Positions 13,014-24,968 of a DNA stretch of 64,000 nt are shown piece by piece. Position numbers and translations under genes: made by a program. Source of the stretch: Leptospira ainazelensis (GTDB lineage: Bacteria > Spirochaetota > Leptospiria > Leptospirales > Leptospiraceae). The number at the start of each line of letters is the position of its first letter. Position 1 is the first letter of the stretch. The stretch covers positions 1 to 64,000 of the forward strand of contig NZ_JAFFPT010000060.1 of assembly GCF_016918785.1 (NCBI RefSeq), in the 5' to 3' direction. A model generated the notes under the pieces. It had not been told where the DNA came from, did no database searches, and saw only the letters and a list, made by a program, of their open reading frames with translations.

Positions 13014-13017
<4 letters not shown>
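11935..13017 (-). CDS. flgI: Flagellar P-ring protein FlgI
   Basis: A 360-residue P-ring subunit with a signal peptide (residues 1-21, ending SLIAGLSA). Family landmarks are RLKDIAKIEGVRENQITGYG, GLPGTGDS, the MKNYLKNLGV helix, RKGDKLNVVVSSIGDAKSLEGG, and the late INERTGVIVMGGNITI and KVGASTRDIIAILEALKKSGAL segments. In external flagella it forms the bushing in the peptidoglycan layer; Leptospira flagella are periplasmic. It overlaps flgJ and flgH by 4 bp each, indicating a single operon. Confidence 0.97.
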
Positions 13018-15923
<2,906 letters not shown>

Positions 15924-17075
15924 CTATTTGTAATTCCGAAAGACCACACAACGATTCGAGTTTGTGCCTTTCTCGTTGTTCGAGACGTTCCAGCAATTGG
16001 AGAGTTTTGTAAACTTCTGATCGTTGATAAACGTAGTTTCCCATTCTAATCCGGTTCCTGCGGCGGCTTGGATCACATATTCGTCCAGATTAAAAACGGT
16101 TCTTCCCTTTTTGATGTCCCCGACTTCCATCACACAAACGCCTTGAGGTTTTAGGACGCGGGAAAGTTCTTCCAAAGTTCCGTGAATAAAATCGGTCCAG
16201 CCGGAAAGGGTCGAGAAGATACTCGGCTTCTTATGATCCGGAAGTTCTATCTCTAAAAACCAGTAACGAAGCCAGTTGTCTTCTTCGTAGTTCACCTTAT
16301 CGAGAAAAGGCGGAGACGTTATGACAAGATCGGTAACCGAGTCTTCGAGAGATTCAAGATGGAGAGAAGAATGATTCGTATAACGATTTCTTCCCGAGAA
16401 CTCGTGATAGAACGGAGGAAGCGGAGTTTTTAGATCTCTCTTCATCTTCTGCATGATTCGAGATTTGATCTCCTTGTATTCAGGACGAATCCCCTTCTTC
16501 TCATTGTTCCGTTTCTGCGCGGAAGGAGGAATGGAAATCTGAGGAAAACTATAAACTGAAAAGAAGCCGTCGCTGTGCCCGTGCAAACGAGAAAGGGCGG
16601 TGACTCCGATGTATTGAATTTCAGGAGTCCCGTCTTGTGCGAGAATTCTTTTGAGATTCTTGATCTCTTTTAAAGTGTCTTTATGATAGAATGCGAGAAG
16701 ATCCTTGTCTTCTTTTTCTTCGGAAATCTTTTTCTTGAGATCCAGACCCGAAAGAATTTTCTCCATACTTTCGATCGAAGGAACGATCTGTCTTGACTTC
16801 GCGAGAAACAAGGACATAGGACTGATATCGTTGTGAATCGCGGTATGTCCTTCCAGATTGGCTTGGATCGAAGTGGTTCCTCTTCCGCCAAACGGGTCCA
16901 AGACGACTCCCTTATTCCCCGAAAGATATTTATCCAAGAAGAATGCGGGGAGTTCCGGTTTGAACGAGGCGCGATAACTTACGCTGTAATGAATGGAGTG
17001 TGATTGTCTCTGGCGCGAAGTCCAGAATTCTCCGGTTTGAATTTTTCTTTCTTTTCTTTTGAGTGCGGTCGACAT
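15924..17075 (-). CDS. Orphan DNA methyltransferase (N4-C or N6-A type), FxGxG-first order
   Basis: A 383-residue DNA amino-methyltransferase. The SAM motif [16 protein letters not shown] is near residues 56-71 and precedes the catalytic motif [22 protein letters not shown] near 249-270, so the order is SAM site then catalytic site. SPPF-type motifs are most common in N4-cytosine enzymes. A long variable region between the two may read the DNA target. [18 protein letters not shown] near 305 completes the fold. No restriction endonuclease lies beside it. ATG at 17075 follows GAGG. Confidence 0.85.
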   Translation of the reverse strand: MSTALKRKERKIQTGEFWTSRQRQSHSIHYSVSYRASFKPELPAFFLDKYLSGNKGVVLDPFGGRGTTSIQANLEGHTAIHNDISPMSLFLAKSRQIVPSIESMEKILSGLDLKKKISEEKEDKDLLAFYHKDTLKEIKNLKRILAQDGTPEIQYIGVTALSRLHGHSDGFFSVYSFPQISIPPSAQKRNNEKKGIRPEYKEIKSRIMQKMKRDLKTPLPPFYHEFSGRNRYTNHSSLHLESLEDSVTDLVITSPPFLDKVNYEEDNWLRYWFLEIELPDHKKPSIFSTLSGWTDFIHGTLEELSRVLKPQGVCVMEVGDIKKGRTVFNLDEYVIQAAAGTGLEWETTFINDQKFTKLSNCWNVSNNEKGTNSNRCVVFRNYK

Positions 17076-17428
17076 CCAGGAGGCCTCGTATGAAAAGATT
17101 TTCGGTCTTCCAACGAGTTTTCACCTGAAGAAAAAGAAGAGTGAAAGATAGGACTTCGTTTTTGCAAAAGGAAAATTTCGACCGGTTTGTTATGTCTCTC
17201 CTGCACGCCGCTCTTTCCAAAAAGCTAACACGGCAAACGTTTAGAATTTCACGGAGACAAAATTTAGCGAAGCGAATGAAATTCTCAAATCTCCTTTTTG
17301 TTTCCGGGCAGGCAGTCGGCTGTTTCGCAAAATGATATCGAGACCGGCTCGATTTGATTTGTCATTTCGAGTGTGGAATTTTGGATGGATAGAAGAACCA
17401 GGAATATTCCTTTTTCATAATTTACCCG
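17076..17428. other. Gene-free stretch
   Basis: This 353-bp stretch separates the divergent methyltransferase and membrane-protein genes. I see no coding potential, repeat or terminator in it. It presumably contains the promoters of both genes. Confidence 0.5.
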
Positions 17429-17947
17429 ATGACCCAAAACAAAACCGCACCCTACTCCACGGAGTCCCTTGATTTAGAATTCGACAAAGAAGTTTTTTGG
17501 AACCGTTTTTTCGAAAGGAGCGGACTCATCCTCGGTTACGGGGCTTACTTGGTTTGTTTTATCATCGTTTTCGGTTTAAAAATGGAGGCCGTCAAATACG
17601 CGTCCCTCTTTTATCTGGGTCTTTTTACTCGTTTCTCAAGCCTTCTCATTGGAAAATTCTACGAAATTCCTTCCGTGTTTCGGAATCTTTTTTCGGACGA
17701 TTCCGCGCTTATTTCCGCGAGTTGGGAATATCTGAAGGTCAATCGGGAAAAAGCTTTTCTCCGGCTTGCATCTCGTTTATACGGAATGAACGACGCCTCC
17801 GAACTCTATAACGCAAACGATGAGAAACTGATCGAACTTTTAAGGCCAAAAATGAAGAAACCCTGGAAGAAGGCGGGAAAACTCTACTTCTTCTTTTTTT
17901 ATCTTCCAGTTTCTCTAATTTTGATTGGCATCTCTATCTTAAACTGA
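17429..17947 (+). CDS. Hypothetical membrane protein with three predicted helices
   Basis: A 172-residue protein not assigned to a family. Two adjacent hydrophobic segments (about residues 31-50 and 54-74) and a C-terminal one (about 149-171, [18 protein letters not shown]) should span the inner membrane, with a soluble middle of 70 residues. It runs directly into the next gene: its TGA is immediately followed by the TTG start of the beta-lactamase-like lipoprotein gene, so the two are likely co-expressed. Start chosen at the first ATG. Confidence 0.75.
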   Translation: MTQNKTAPYSTESLDLEFDKEVFWNRFFERSGLILGYGAYLVCFIIVFGLKMEAVKYASLFYLGLFTRFSSLLIGKFYEIPSVFRNLFSDDSALISASWEYLKVNREKAFLRLASRLYGMNDASELYNANDEKLIELLRPKMKKPWKKAGKLYFFFFYLPVSLILIGISILN

Positions 17948-18826
17948 TTGAGTCAATCTTCAGTGAAGTTTTTTATCTCATACTTTTGGATCGTTTTCGT
18001 TCTTTTGTTTTGTAAGAGCGAACCCGCAGTTTTGTCTCTTCCTCCGATGCCCTTTTCCGAAAAAAATCTGAATTGGGACGGAAAGTCCGCCTGCGCCGTG
18101 TTAGTCAATCTTGCGGCAAGAACCAAAATCTACTTTCAAAAAGAAGAATGTTTTTACAAGTCCCCGCCCGCGTCTCTCTTTCATACCTTCCTCGCGTTAA
18201 ACGCCCTGGAAAGCGGTTATCTCAAAGAAGACCAGTCCCTATTTTTCTGGGATAAAACAAGACATCCTTATATACGTTGGCAAAAGGATCAAAATCTAAA
18301 ATCGGCGCTTGAGTATTCGGTGCATTGGTATTTCGCGAAACTCTGGAACGATATCGGCCCGGAAAAAGGAAAACAACTTCTGGAAAGAGTGAACGGTTTC
18401 TCAAGTCCGGTTCCGATCACGAGAAACTCTTTTTGGCTGGATGGATCTTACACGGTCTCTCCTTCCGAATTCGTAGATTTCCTAACGCGTCTGCAAGAAT
18501 CGAATCCTCCCTTTCGAAAAAAGACGATTCAGACCGTCTTCGGTCTTTTAAAACGAGAAGCGGGGTCCCTTTCCAACGCGAGCGGAAATCACGACCTTCC
18601 CGGAACCTGGAGCGGAATCGAAGATTACCGATCAGATTCTTCTTTTTACTACAATCAAGACGAGGCAAACTCTTGGTTCTGGGCATTGTTTCAAAAAGAA
18701 GGAAAACAGTGGCTGGTTTTAACTCGAGTGAGAACGACGGGACAACCCGCCGCTCCGTTGGAAGCGGCAAAACTCGCTTCTAAGATTATCCAAGAAGAAT
18801 TTTTACAGCTCTCCCCTTTACCGTAA
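17948..18826 (+). CDS. Class D beta-lactamase-like lipoprotein with degenerate active site
   Basis: A 292-residue protein with a hydrophobic leader ending LLFC at Cys22, a possible but unusual lipobox. The body follows the class D (OXA) order: [19 protein letters not shown] near 72-90, [20 protein letters not shown] near 101-120, and [10 protein letters not shown] near 123-132. The catalytic SxxK appears as S76-L-F-H79, so the carbamylated lysine is replaced by histidine. The SxV motif reads SVH, and no KTG triad is found where it should lie before LPGTWSG. It may be a non-catalytic binding protein. The TTG start is uncertain; GTG at 17963 is possible. Confidence 0.7.
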   Translation: MSQSSVKFFISYFWIVFVLLFCKSEPAVLSLPPMPFSEKNLNWDGKSACAVLVNLAARTKIYFQKEECFYKSPPASLFHTFLALNALESGYLKEDQSLFFWDKTRHPYIRWQKDQNLKSALEYSVHWYFAKLWNDIGPEKGKQLLERVNGFSSPVPITRNSFWLDGSYTVSPSEFVDFLTRLQESNPPFRKKTIQTVFGLLKREAGSLSNASGNHDLPGTWSGIEDYRSDSSFYYNQDEANSWFWALFQKEGKQWLVLTRVRTTGQPAAPLEAAKLASKIIQEEFLQLSPLP

Positions 18827-19053
18827 ATCGCATTTGTTAAACGAAGTCGATTGGAAGAACGATTCACTTCACCTTTTGGAAAAAATAAAAAAATCGACAT
18901 TCTAAGGTGTTGTGTTTCCTTTTTTTGAATCCGGCATTTCCTAACGGTAAAATTATAAGAATATCAATCCTGAAAGCTCGAAATCCAAATTAAAATCTGA
19001 ATGACGAATCCAGAATTCGGAGAGAATCTGCTCCCAGAGACAGGATTTCCCTC

Positions 19054-21279
19054 ATGAAAAAAATTTCGGTATTTTATATTTTTCTAATTTTCTCTTTTGT
19101 TTTTTCCCTCGCTTTTATCCTGCAGTCCGGGAAAGACTTGGAACCGAAAAAGGAAACTTTTCATTCTTCTCAAAGTTCGGAAACAAAATCGGCGAATCAG
19201 AAAAAAACTCCGATTCAAAACGTTTTGGAAAGACCCGGGTTGCTCGATTTCAAATCTATCGGCGAGATTTTTTCAGGACACCTCAAACAACCTCTTTCTA
19301 GATTATTACTCCAACTGATCGCGATCATGCTCGCAGCGAGATTTTTCGGAAAAGTCGCGACTCTTGTAGGACAACCCGCCGTGATAGGAGAAATCCTTGC
19401 CGGAATTCTTTTAGGCCCTTCTTTGCTCGGTTTTTTGTTTCCGGAAGGATTTGCGCTTCTTTTCCCGAAAGAATCCTTGTCGACGCTTCAGATTCTCAGT
19501 CAGTTGGGTCTTCTGCTTTTTATGTTTGTGATCGGAATGGAATTGGATCTCAAAATTCTAAAAAACCAAGCAGAGTCCGCGATCGTCATCTCTCACTCGA
19601 GTATCATGTTTCCATTTCTTTTGGGGGCCGGTCTCGCCTACTTTATCTACATTCCTCTGGCGCCGGAGAAAGTCGATTTTATAGCGTTTTGTCTTTTTAT
19701 GGGGATCGGAATGAGTATTACCGCGTTTCCGGTCCTCGCAAGAATTATTCTGGAGAAAGGTTGGACCAAAACCACGTTAGGCAGTCTTGCAATCACGGCA
19801 GCCGCGGCGGACGACGTGACGGCTTGGTGTGTTCTTGCGATCGTGGTGACTATCGTAAACGCAGGATCGTTCTCCTCCGGAATTCTTACGATTCTTATGT
19901 CCGTTACCTACATGATCGTGATGTGGAAAGCGATTCTTCCTCTCATGAGAAGGGCGGGAAACCTCTATACTACCAAAGAATCGATGACCAAAACGATATC
20001 CGCATTCTTCTTTCTTTTTATCTTTATCTCCTCTTGGATCACCGAGGCGATCGGCATACACGCGTTATTCGGTGCGTTTGTCGCGGGTGTGGTCATGCCC
20101 GATAAAAAGGAACTTCGAAGCAATCTGGTGGATAAAATCGAAGACTTCAGCCTCACCGTATTACTTCCCCTCTTTTTCGCCTTTACGGGTCTTCGAACCA
20201 AAATCGGACTTCTTTCGAGTTCAGGACTCTGGCCGATTTTTTTCCTGATTCTTTTTGTCGCGATCCTTGGAAAGTTAGGCGGAAGCGCGATCGCGTCCAG
20301 ACTCTCCGGTAAGAATTGGAAGGATTCTCTTTCCATCGGGATTCTCATGAACACCAGAGGTTTGATGGAGCTGATCGTTTTGAACATAGGTTACGATCTT
20401 GGAGTTTTGTCCGAGGAAATTTTCTCGATGATGGTTCTTATGGCATTGACCACCACCGTAATGACCGGTCCGGGTCTAAAAATCGTAGACTGGTTTTTTT
20501 CCAAAGAGGAAACGTTTTCAAAATACAGATCCGGAAACGGAATTTTAATTTCCTTTGCACAACATTCCAGAGGTTTGGAACTATTAAAGATTGCTTATGG
20601 ACTTTTTCCGGAAAAGAAAAAAGAAAGAGAAGTAACCGCGGTCCATCTTTCTCCCGATTCGAATATCTCCGAATCGCACGCTGAAAAATACGAGGCCTCG
20701 AGTTTCACACCTTTGAAAGAACTTTCAAAGGACTTGAACATTCGCCTGAAAACGATCTACAAAACTTCCACGAATATCACCAAAGACATCATTCGAATTT
20801 TAGAAGACGGCAACTTTAAACTACTTTTGATCGGCGCCGCCCGTTCTTTTTTCTCGGACGATATCCTCGGAGGAAAGATCCGTACGATTCTGAAAGAAAC
20901 CGATTGTAATACTGGAATTTTATTCTCATCCCAACTGGAAGACGTAAAGAACATCCATATTCTTTTCGGATCCGAAAAGGATTTGGCCCTTTTGCAGATC
21001 GCAAAAAGGCTTGCGTCCAACTATAATTCTAAACTTTCGATCGTCGATCTGAACGGTTCCGTGGATCAAATTCCCTCCAAGATCAAACAAAATCTAAAAC
21101 GGGAAAAGGTAAAAATCCTTCAGCCGGGTTCGAGCGTTTCCGATTGGAAACAGTTTGATCTGATCCTTTGCGATTTGGATATCTGGGAAAATCATCCGGA
21201 ATTTCGTGTGGACGAACTCCCAAAGGGAGGCGGGCTTCTTTTGATTCGATCCGTGGATGAATTTTTACTCGAAGGCTGA
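19054..21279 (+). CDS. CPA2-family cation:proton antiporter with C-terminal USP-like region
   Basis: A 741-residue monovalent cation/proton antiporter of the KefB/NapA type. An N-terminal hydrophobic leader (1-22) and a hydrophilic linker precede the transport domain at about 80-485. Typical segments are [68 protein letters not shown] (the paired acidic residues of proton exchange) and [17 protein letters not shown]. Residues about 490-741 are soluble and resemble a universal-stress-type regulatory domain ([20 protein letters not shown]). It probably controls internal pH or ion content. Confidence 0.9.
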   Translation: MKKISVFYIFLIFSFVFSLAFILQSGKDLEPKKETFHSSQSSETKSANQKKTPIQNVLERPGLLDFKSIGEIFSGHLKQPLSRLLLQLIAIMLAARFFGKVATLVGQPAVIGEILAGILLGPSLLGFLFPEGFALLFPKESLSTLQILSQLGLLLFMFVIGMELDLKILKNQAESAIVISHSSIMFPFLLGAGLAYFIYIPLAPEKVDFIAFCLFMGIGMSITAFPVLARIILEKGWTKTTLGSLAITAAAADDVTAWCVLAIVVTIVNAGSFSSGILTILMSVTYMIVMWKAILPLMRRAGNLYTTKESMTKTISAFFFLFIFISSWITEAIGIHALFGAFVAGVVMPDKKELRSNLVDKIEDFSLTVLLPLFFAFTGLRTKIGLLSSSGLWPIFFLILFVAILGKLGGSAIASRLSGKNWKDSLSIGILMNTRGLMELIVLNIGYDLGVLSEEIFSMMVLMALTTTVMTGPGLKIVDWFFSKEETFSKYRSGNGILISFAQHSRGLELLKIAYGLFPEKKKEREVTAVHLSPDSNISESHAEKYEASSFTPLKELSKDLNIRLKTIYKTSTNITKDIIRILEDGNFKLLLIGAARSFFSDDILGGKIRTILKETDCNTGILFSSQLEDVKNIHILFGSEKDLALLQIAKRLASNYNSKLSIVDLNGSVDQIPSKIKQNLKREKVKILQPGSSVSDWKQFDLILCDLDIWENHPEFRVDELPKGGGLLLIRSVDEFLLEG

Positions 21280-21640
21280 GCGACCCAAGTTTCGTTCGAG
21301 TTCCAAGAGCGCATAACGCGAAGATTTAGCTTTTTGCAAGGCTTCCGAAAGTTGGAGCTCAAGATCGCAGTTAGACGAAATAGAATTCCCCAGATCCAGG
21401 TCTTAACTTTCTCCTTCTCCAGCCTCGCTTTCATCCTTTGTTTTCCAAAACGGCAAAAGAGCGATTCCAAAAAGAATCGGGTAAACGCCTATAAAAAGAA
21501 TAAGCCTCGTATTACCGGAATACTCGATTCCCAAAAAGGAAAAATCCGAGATACAACAAAAAAGAGATCGCACCGTTAAAATTTGCGGAGGCCCCCAAAA
21601 ACAAAAGATGTCGTTTTATCGCAGAAGTTCGCGTTGTTTT
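21265..21640 (-). pseudogene. Decayed gene remnant with membrane helices and coiled coil
   Basis: No intact gene fills 21280-21642, but the minus strand keeps coding-like sequence. From about 21620 it reads a helix (NGAISFLLYLGFFLFG), then after a frame change near 21515-21545 a second helix (TRLILFIGVYPILFGIALLP) and WKTKDESEAGEGES, a TAA at 21403-21405, then in the same frame a 45-codon coiled-coil-like run (LELQLSEALQKAKSSRY...) ending at a TAA at 21265. One frameshift and one nonsense codon would account for this. The family is not recognised; the helices vaguely resemble the end of a transporter. Its end overlaps the antiporter stop by 15 bp. Confidence 0.45.
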
Positions 21641-21642
21641 GA

Positions 21643-22776
21643 GTGGACAAAGAAACGGATCGTAAGAATTCTATGGATTCCATTATGGAGAAGACAATCC
21701 ATCAGATATTGAATCGAGATTCGAGAGAACCATTTCCGATCGATTCCGATACCGTGGATTTGATTCTCACATCTCCTCCGTATCCGATGATTGAAATGTG
21801 GGACGATCTTTTTTTCGGTTTTTCGGATTCTATACGAGAAACCATTTCGGTAAATCCGAATCTTTCCTTTGAAAAGATGCACTTGGAGTTGGACAAGGTC
21901 TGGAAAGAATCGTTTCGCGTTCTGAAAGACGGCGGTTTTCTGGTGATCAATATCGGCGACGCGACTCGGAAGACGAACTCCGGTTTCCAAATTTTTATGA
22001 ATCACGCTCGAGTGATTCAAAGTTGCAATTTTTTCGGCTTTCAAAGTCTTCCGGGAATCCTCTGGAGAAAACAAACCAATTCCCCCAATAAATTCATGGG
22101 TTCCGGAATGTTGCCGGCCGGCGCGTATGTAACCTTAGAACATGAACACATTCTAATATTCCGAAAAGGGAATAAACGAAAGTTCTCATCCAAATCTGAA
22201 AAATTAGCGAGAGCGCGGAGCGCATTTTTTTGGGAAGAACGCAATCTCTGGTTTTCCGATCTCTGGGATTTTAAGGGAAAAAAACAAGGCCTGGATTCGA
22301 TCGCGGGAAGAGAAAGGAGCGCGGCCTATCCCTTGGAACTCGCAAATCGAATTCTCCGAATGTATTCTCTCAAAGGGGATTTGGTTTTGGATCCCTTTCT
22401 CGGAACGGGAACTACAACTCTTTCTGCCATAGGCAACTGTAGGAACTCCATCGGTTTTGATCTGGATTCCAATCTTCTTCAAAATCCGTTTCAAAATCTA
22501 TCCGCTCTTCCCGAAGAACTCAATCGAATCGTGGAAAAAAGAAAAACCAATCACGATCTTTTCGTACATTCAAGACTCGAAGAAGGAAAATCTTTTCTTC
22601 ATTTCAATCAAAGTCTGCAAACTCCGGTCGTCACCAATCAGGAAAAATTCCTCACTTTGGAAAAAATTACGAGGATCGAACGAAACGGCGATAACGGTAT
22701 CGAAGTCGAATATTCTCCCCATTTTCAAGCGGTCGCTCCGCCGCAACTCGAACCCGCACCGGCCGTACAACCGTAA
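21643..22776 (+). CDS. Orphan DNA methyltransferase, catalytic-motif-first (beta) order
   Basis: A 377-residue DNA amino-methyltransferase. The catalytic motif LILTSPPYPMIEMWDDLFFG comes first (about residues 40-59), SFRVLKDGGFLVINIGD follows, and the SAM motif LVLDPFLGTGTTTLSAI lies near 247-263, the arrangement of the beta group. TSPPY again points to N4-cytosine or N6-adenine methylation. No endonuclease gene is adjacent. The start is uncertain: GTG at 21643, or ATG at 21673 or 21685. Its 3' end overlaps the convergent arsS gene by 52 bp, so its Pro/Ala-rich tail is antisense to the ArsS C-terminus. Confidence 0.87.
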   Translation: MDKETDRKNSMDSIMEKTIHQILNRDSREPFPIDSDTVDLILTSPPYPMIEMWDDLFFGFSDSIRETISVNPNLSFEKMHLELDKVWKESFRVLKDGGFLVINIGDATRKTNSGFQIFMNHARVIQSCNFFGFQSLPGILWRKQTNSPNKFMGSGMLPAGAYVTLEHEHILIFRKGNKRKFSSKSEKLARARSAFFWEERNLWFSDLWDFKGKKQGLDSIAGRERSAAYPLELANRILRMYSLKGDLVLDPFLGTGTTTLSAIGNCRNSIGFDLDSNLLQNPFQNLSALPEELNRIVEKRKTNHDLFVHSRLEEGKSFLHFNQSLQTPVVTNQEKFLTLEKITRIERNGDNGIEVEYSPHFQAVAPPQLEPAPAVQP

Positions 22777-23771
22777 CAATGTTCGCCGACGCGGATCGTT
22801 CTTTTTAACAAAAGGTCTCCGTCGTAATCTCTGATCGTTTGATTTTCACTTTCCACTTTCATCTCCAGCATCTGATTGAAATCGCAATCATAGAGCGAAC
22901 CGTCGTATCCAACGCTGAGCGTATTCTTACACATAACCCCTAAAGCGGCGGACGGATTATAGGAAGAGACTAGTTTTTCGAGATAATTTTCGAGATTTCC
23001 GCTTTCCTGCAGATATTCCAAATATCTAGAAATTGGCATATTCGTAATCGTGAATAAAGAATTGAACCGGATACCGTGTTCCTTTTCGAGAGAATTTTTA
23101 AACTCCTTCTCAAGCGACCCTTGAGCCCCCGGTAAAAAAGCTCCCGCAGGATTGTAGACAAGATTCAATACAAGACCGGAATCGGGAATTCCGTATCCGA
23201 CCGCGTTCAGACGTTTGAGGGCCTCTATCGAACGATCAAAAACCCCTTCTCCTCTCTGAGAATCGGTTCTTCTTTTTTCAAAGTAAGGAAGACTGGAAAT
23301 AACTTCCACCTTGTTTTCCGCATAAAATCGGGGAAGATCCGCATAACGCGCACCCGCGAGTAGAATGGTTAGATTACAACGAACCAACACTTTTTTATCG
23401 AGCTTTCGAAGTTCCAACACGAGCCACCGAAACTCGGGATGCATTTCGGGAGCCCCTCCGGTGATATCCACAGTCGGTATCGGACTCGTTGCAAGGACGC
23501 TCAAACAGTGAAACATCGTATCCTTGCTCATACTTTCCTTTCGATCCGGACCTGCGTCCACGTGACAGTGTTTGCAGGTTTGATTGCAGAGTTTTCCGAG
23601 GTTCATCTGAAAGATCTCAGTGGGAATCGGATGCAGAGCCCCGACTCCGGATTGATCGAGTTTATCGGAGAAAGACGGAAAATTCTTATCCGCAAAGACC
23701 TCTTTTAAGATCCGAAACTGCCGCTGCGGAGAAACCAATTCGCTTCCTCGAGACTGTAAGGATTTCATCAT
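22725..23771 (-). CDS. arsS: Arsenosugar biosynthesis radical SAM protein ArsS
   Basis: A 348-residue radical SAM enzyme. The [4Fe-4S] motif is CNQTCKHC with HVDAGPDRKE following (about residues 62-78), then the glycine motif VDITGGAPEMHPEFRWL. The C-terminal DUF3641 domain ends with the hallmark HCYGCTAGAGSSCGG. ArsS acts after ArsM in making arsenosugars by joining a SAM-derived deoxyadenosyl group to methylated arsenic. The peroxidase-like partner gene is 27 bp upstream; no arsM is in the window. The ATG follows a GGAGAAAG ribosome-binding site. Confidence 0.95.
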   Translation of the reverse strand: MMKSLQSRGSELVSPQRQFRILKEVFADKNFPSFSDKLDQSGVGALHPIPTEIFQMNLGKLCNQTCKHCHVDAGPDRKESMSKDTMFHCLSVLATSPIPTVDITGGAPEMHPEFRWLVLELRKLDKKVLVRCNLTILLAGARYADLPRFYAENKVEVISSLPYFEKRRTDSQRGEGVFDRSIEALKRLNAVGYGIPDSGLVLNLVYNPAGAFLPGAQGSLEKEFKNSLEKEHGIRFNSLFTITNMPISRYLEYLQESGNLENYLEKLVSSYNPSAALGVMCKNTLSVGYDGSLYDCDFNQMLEMKVESENQTIRDYDGDLLLKRTIRVGEHCYGCTAGAGSSCGGATA

Positions 23772-23798
23772 TCTTTCTCCAAAAACTTTCTCATACGA

Positions 23799-24137
23799 TC
23801 ACATCCCGAGTTCTTTGACTTTATTCATCATCTGAACCGAATGTACAAGAGACGCTCCCCCGCGAATCGCCGCCGCGACGTGAACCGCTTCCATCAGTCC
23901 GGCTTCACTCACTCCCTTTTCGAGAGTGTCCGTCGTATAGGCATCGATACAATACGGACATTGAATCGCGTGAGAAACCGCGAGTGCGATCAGAGATTTT
24001 TCGCGGGCGGTCAAAGCCCCGTCCGCAAAAACGTCTCCATAATAATCAAAAAACTTTTTCGCAAGATTGGGTTGGAATTCTCCGATACTTCCGAATTTTT
24101 TGAGATCTTCGGGGACGTAGTAACTTTCTTTAGACAT
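23799..24137 (-). CDS. Arsenosugar-associated peroxidase-like (AhpD/CMD) protein
   Basis: A 112-residue carboxymuconolactone decarboxylase/AhpD-fold protein. It carries the redox motif HAIQCPYCIDAYT (CxxC near residues 60-63) and the GVSEAGLMEAVHVAAAIRGGAS helix. The opening SYYVPEDLKKFG is characteristic of the subfamily that always accompanies ArsS. Its exact reaction is not settled; a thiol peroxidase or reductant role is presumed. It is upstream of arsS in the same operon. Confidence 0.92.
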   Translation of the reverse strand: MSKESYYVPEDLKKFGSIGEFQPNLAKKFFDYYGDVFADGALTAREKSLIALAVSHAIQCPYCIDAYTTDTLEKGVSEAGLMEAVHVAAAIRGGASLVHSVQMMNKVKELGM

Positions 24138-24234
24138 AGATCGATTCCTTTTTTGACGAGTATTTCGGTGAAATCAAATTTCGCTTATAGACGTTGATCT
24201 TTTTAGAATCAACCGTTTGGAAACGTTTGTAAAA

Positions 24235-24720
24235 TCAATTCTTCGCCTTGAACGTGAGATTGTTACACTTTTCGCAGATCTCTTTCGGAATCACTCCCCA
24301 TTGCATCAGATATCCGAACACAAAACAACCGGCGCAAAAACCGACGATCGATTCAAGCGCGGCGAAAAAGGACAAAATTCCGAGCACAATTTTAAACGCA
24401 AATATCTGTTCTTGAAAGAGTAAAATAAGAGACGTTAGGCTAAACAGAAACCCAATCGTTTGTGCGAATCGTTTTGGAGGACCGGGTGTCGGGCGATCCC
24501 CTAAATGAAACAAGGGAACGATTCCGTGGATTGCAATCTTTGCAAAAAGTGAAAACTTCGGCCCGTACAAAACTCGGGCGCTAAAACCGTAAAACAAAGC
24601 CAGATTCAACCAAATCGATTGTGTAAACAACGTAGCCAAACTGAGAGCCAGAACAAGACCTGCAACCGATCTCGCGGCGTATTCATTGACCGAATCCGGG
24701 AAATTTCCGATACGAATCAT
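24235..24720 (-). CDS. DUF4395 membrane protein
   Basis: A 161-residue membrane protein of the DUF4395 family, with hydrophobic segments at about 18-45, 55-70 and 85-140. Recognisable features are the opening FPDSVNEYAARSVAGLVLAL, the GPPKRFAQTIG loop, and the cysteine-containing FCAGCFVFGYLMQWGVIP and EICEKCNN near the end. The family often neighbours sulfurtransferase genes, and here a rhodanese gene is divergently placed. The conserved CxxC pairs suggest thiol or sulfur chemistry (inference). Confidence 0.85.
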   Translation of the reverse strand: MIRIGNFPDSVNEYAARSVAGLVLALSLATLFTQSIWLNLALFYGFSARVLYGPKFSLFAKIAIHGIVPLFHLGDRPTPGPPKRFAQTIGFLFSLTSLILLFQEQIFAFKIVLGILSFFAALESIVGFCAGCFVFGYLMQWGVIPKEICEKCNNLTFKAKN

Positions 24721-24800
24721 CCGTCCTCCTATCCCTCTTGGATAACGACAGGTCCCATTCTTAGACCGAATTCGTATTTTAAAAAATGAACCACAAGTTC

Positions 24801-24849
24801 TGCAATAATTTTAAATATTTTGCTATAACATTATTTTTTCTGCTATAAC
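24801..24849. promoter_or_regulatory. Three direct repeats at exact 20-bp spacing
   Basis: TGCAATAAT (24801), TGCTATAAC (24821) and TGCTATAAC (24841) start exactly 20 bp apart, about two helical turns. They lie in the AT-rich 248-bp divergent region between the DUF4395 and sulfurtransferase genes. Spacing and location suggest an operator bound cooperatively on one face of the DNA. No regulator gene is adjacent, so the binding protein is unknown. Confidence 0.5.
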
Positions 24850-24968
24850 GAAATATCGATTGTCATATAGAAATTCCCAGATTCTTCTGACAAAAAAAAG
24901 AAATCCAGGTTTGAGATCCTTCTAAATGATAGAATGAAAAGATCTCCAGGCTGCTCAGGAAAAAAACG

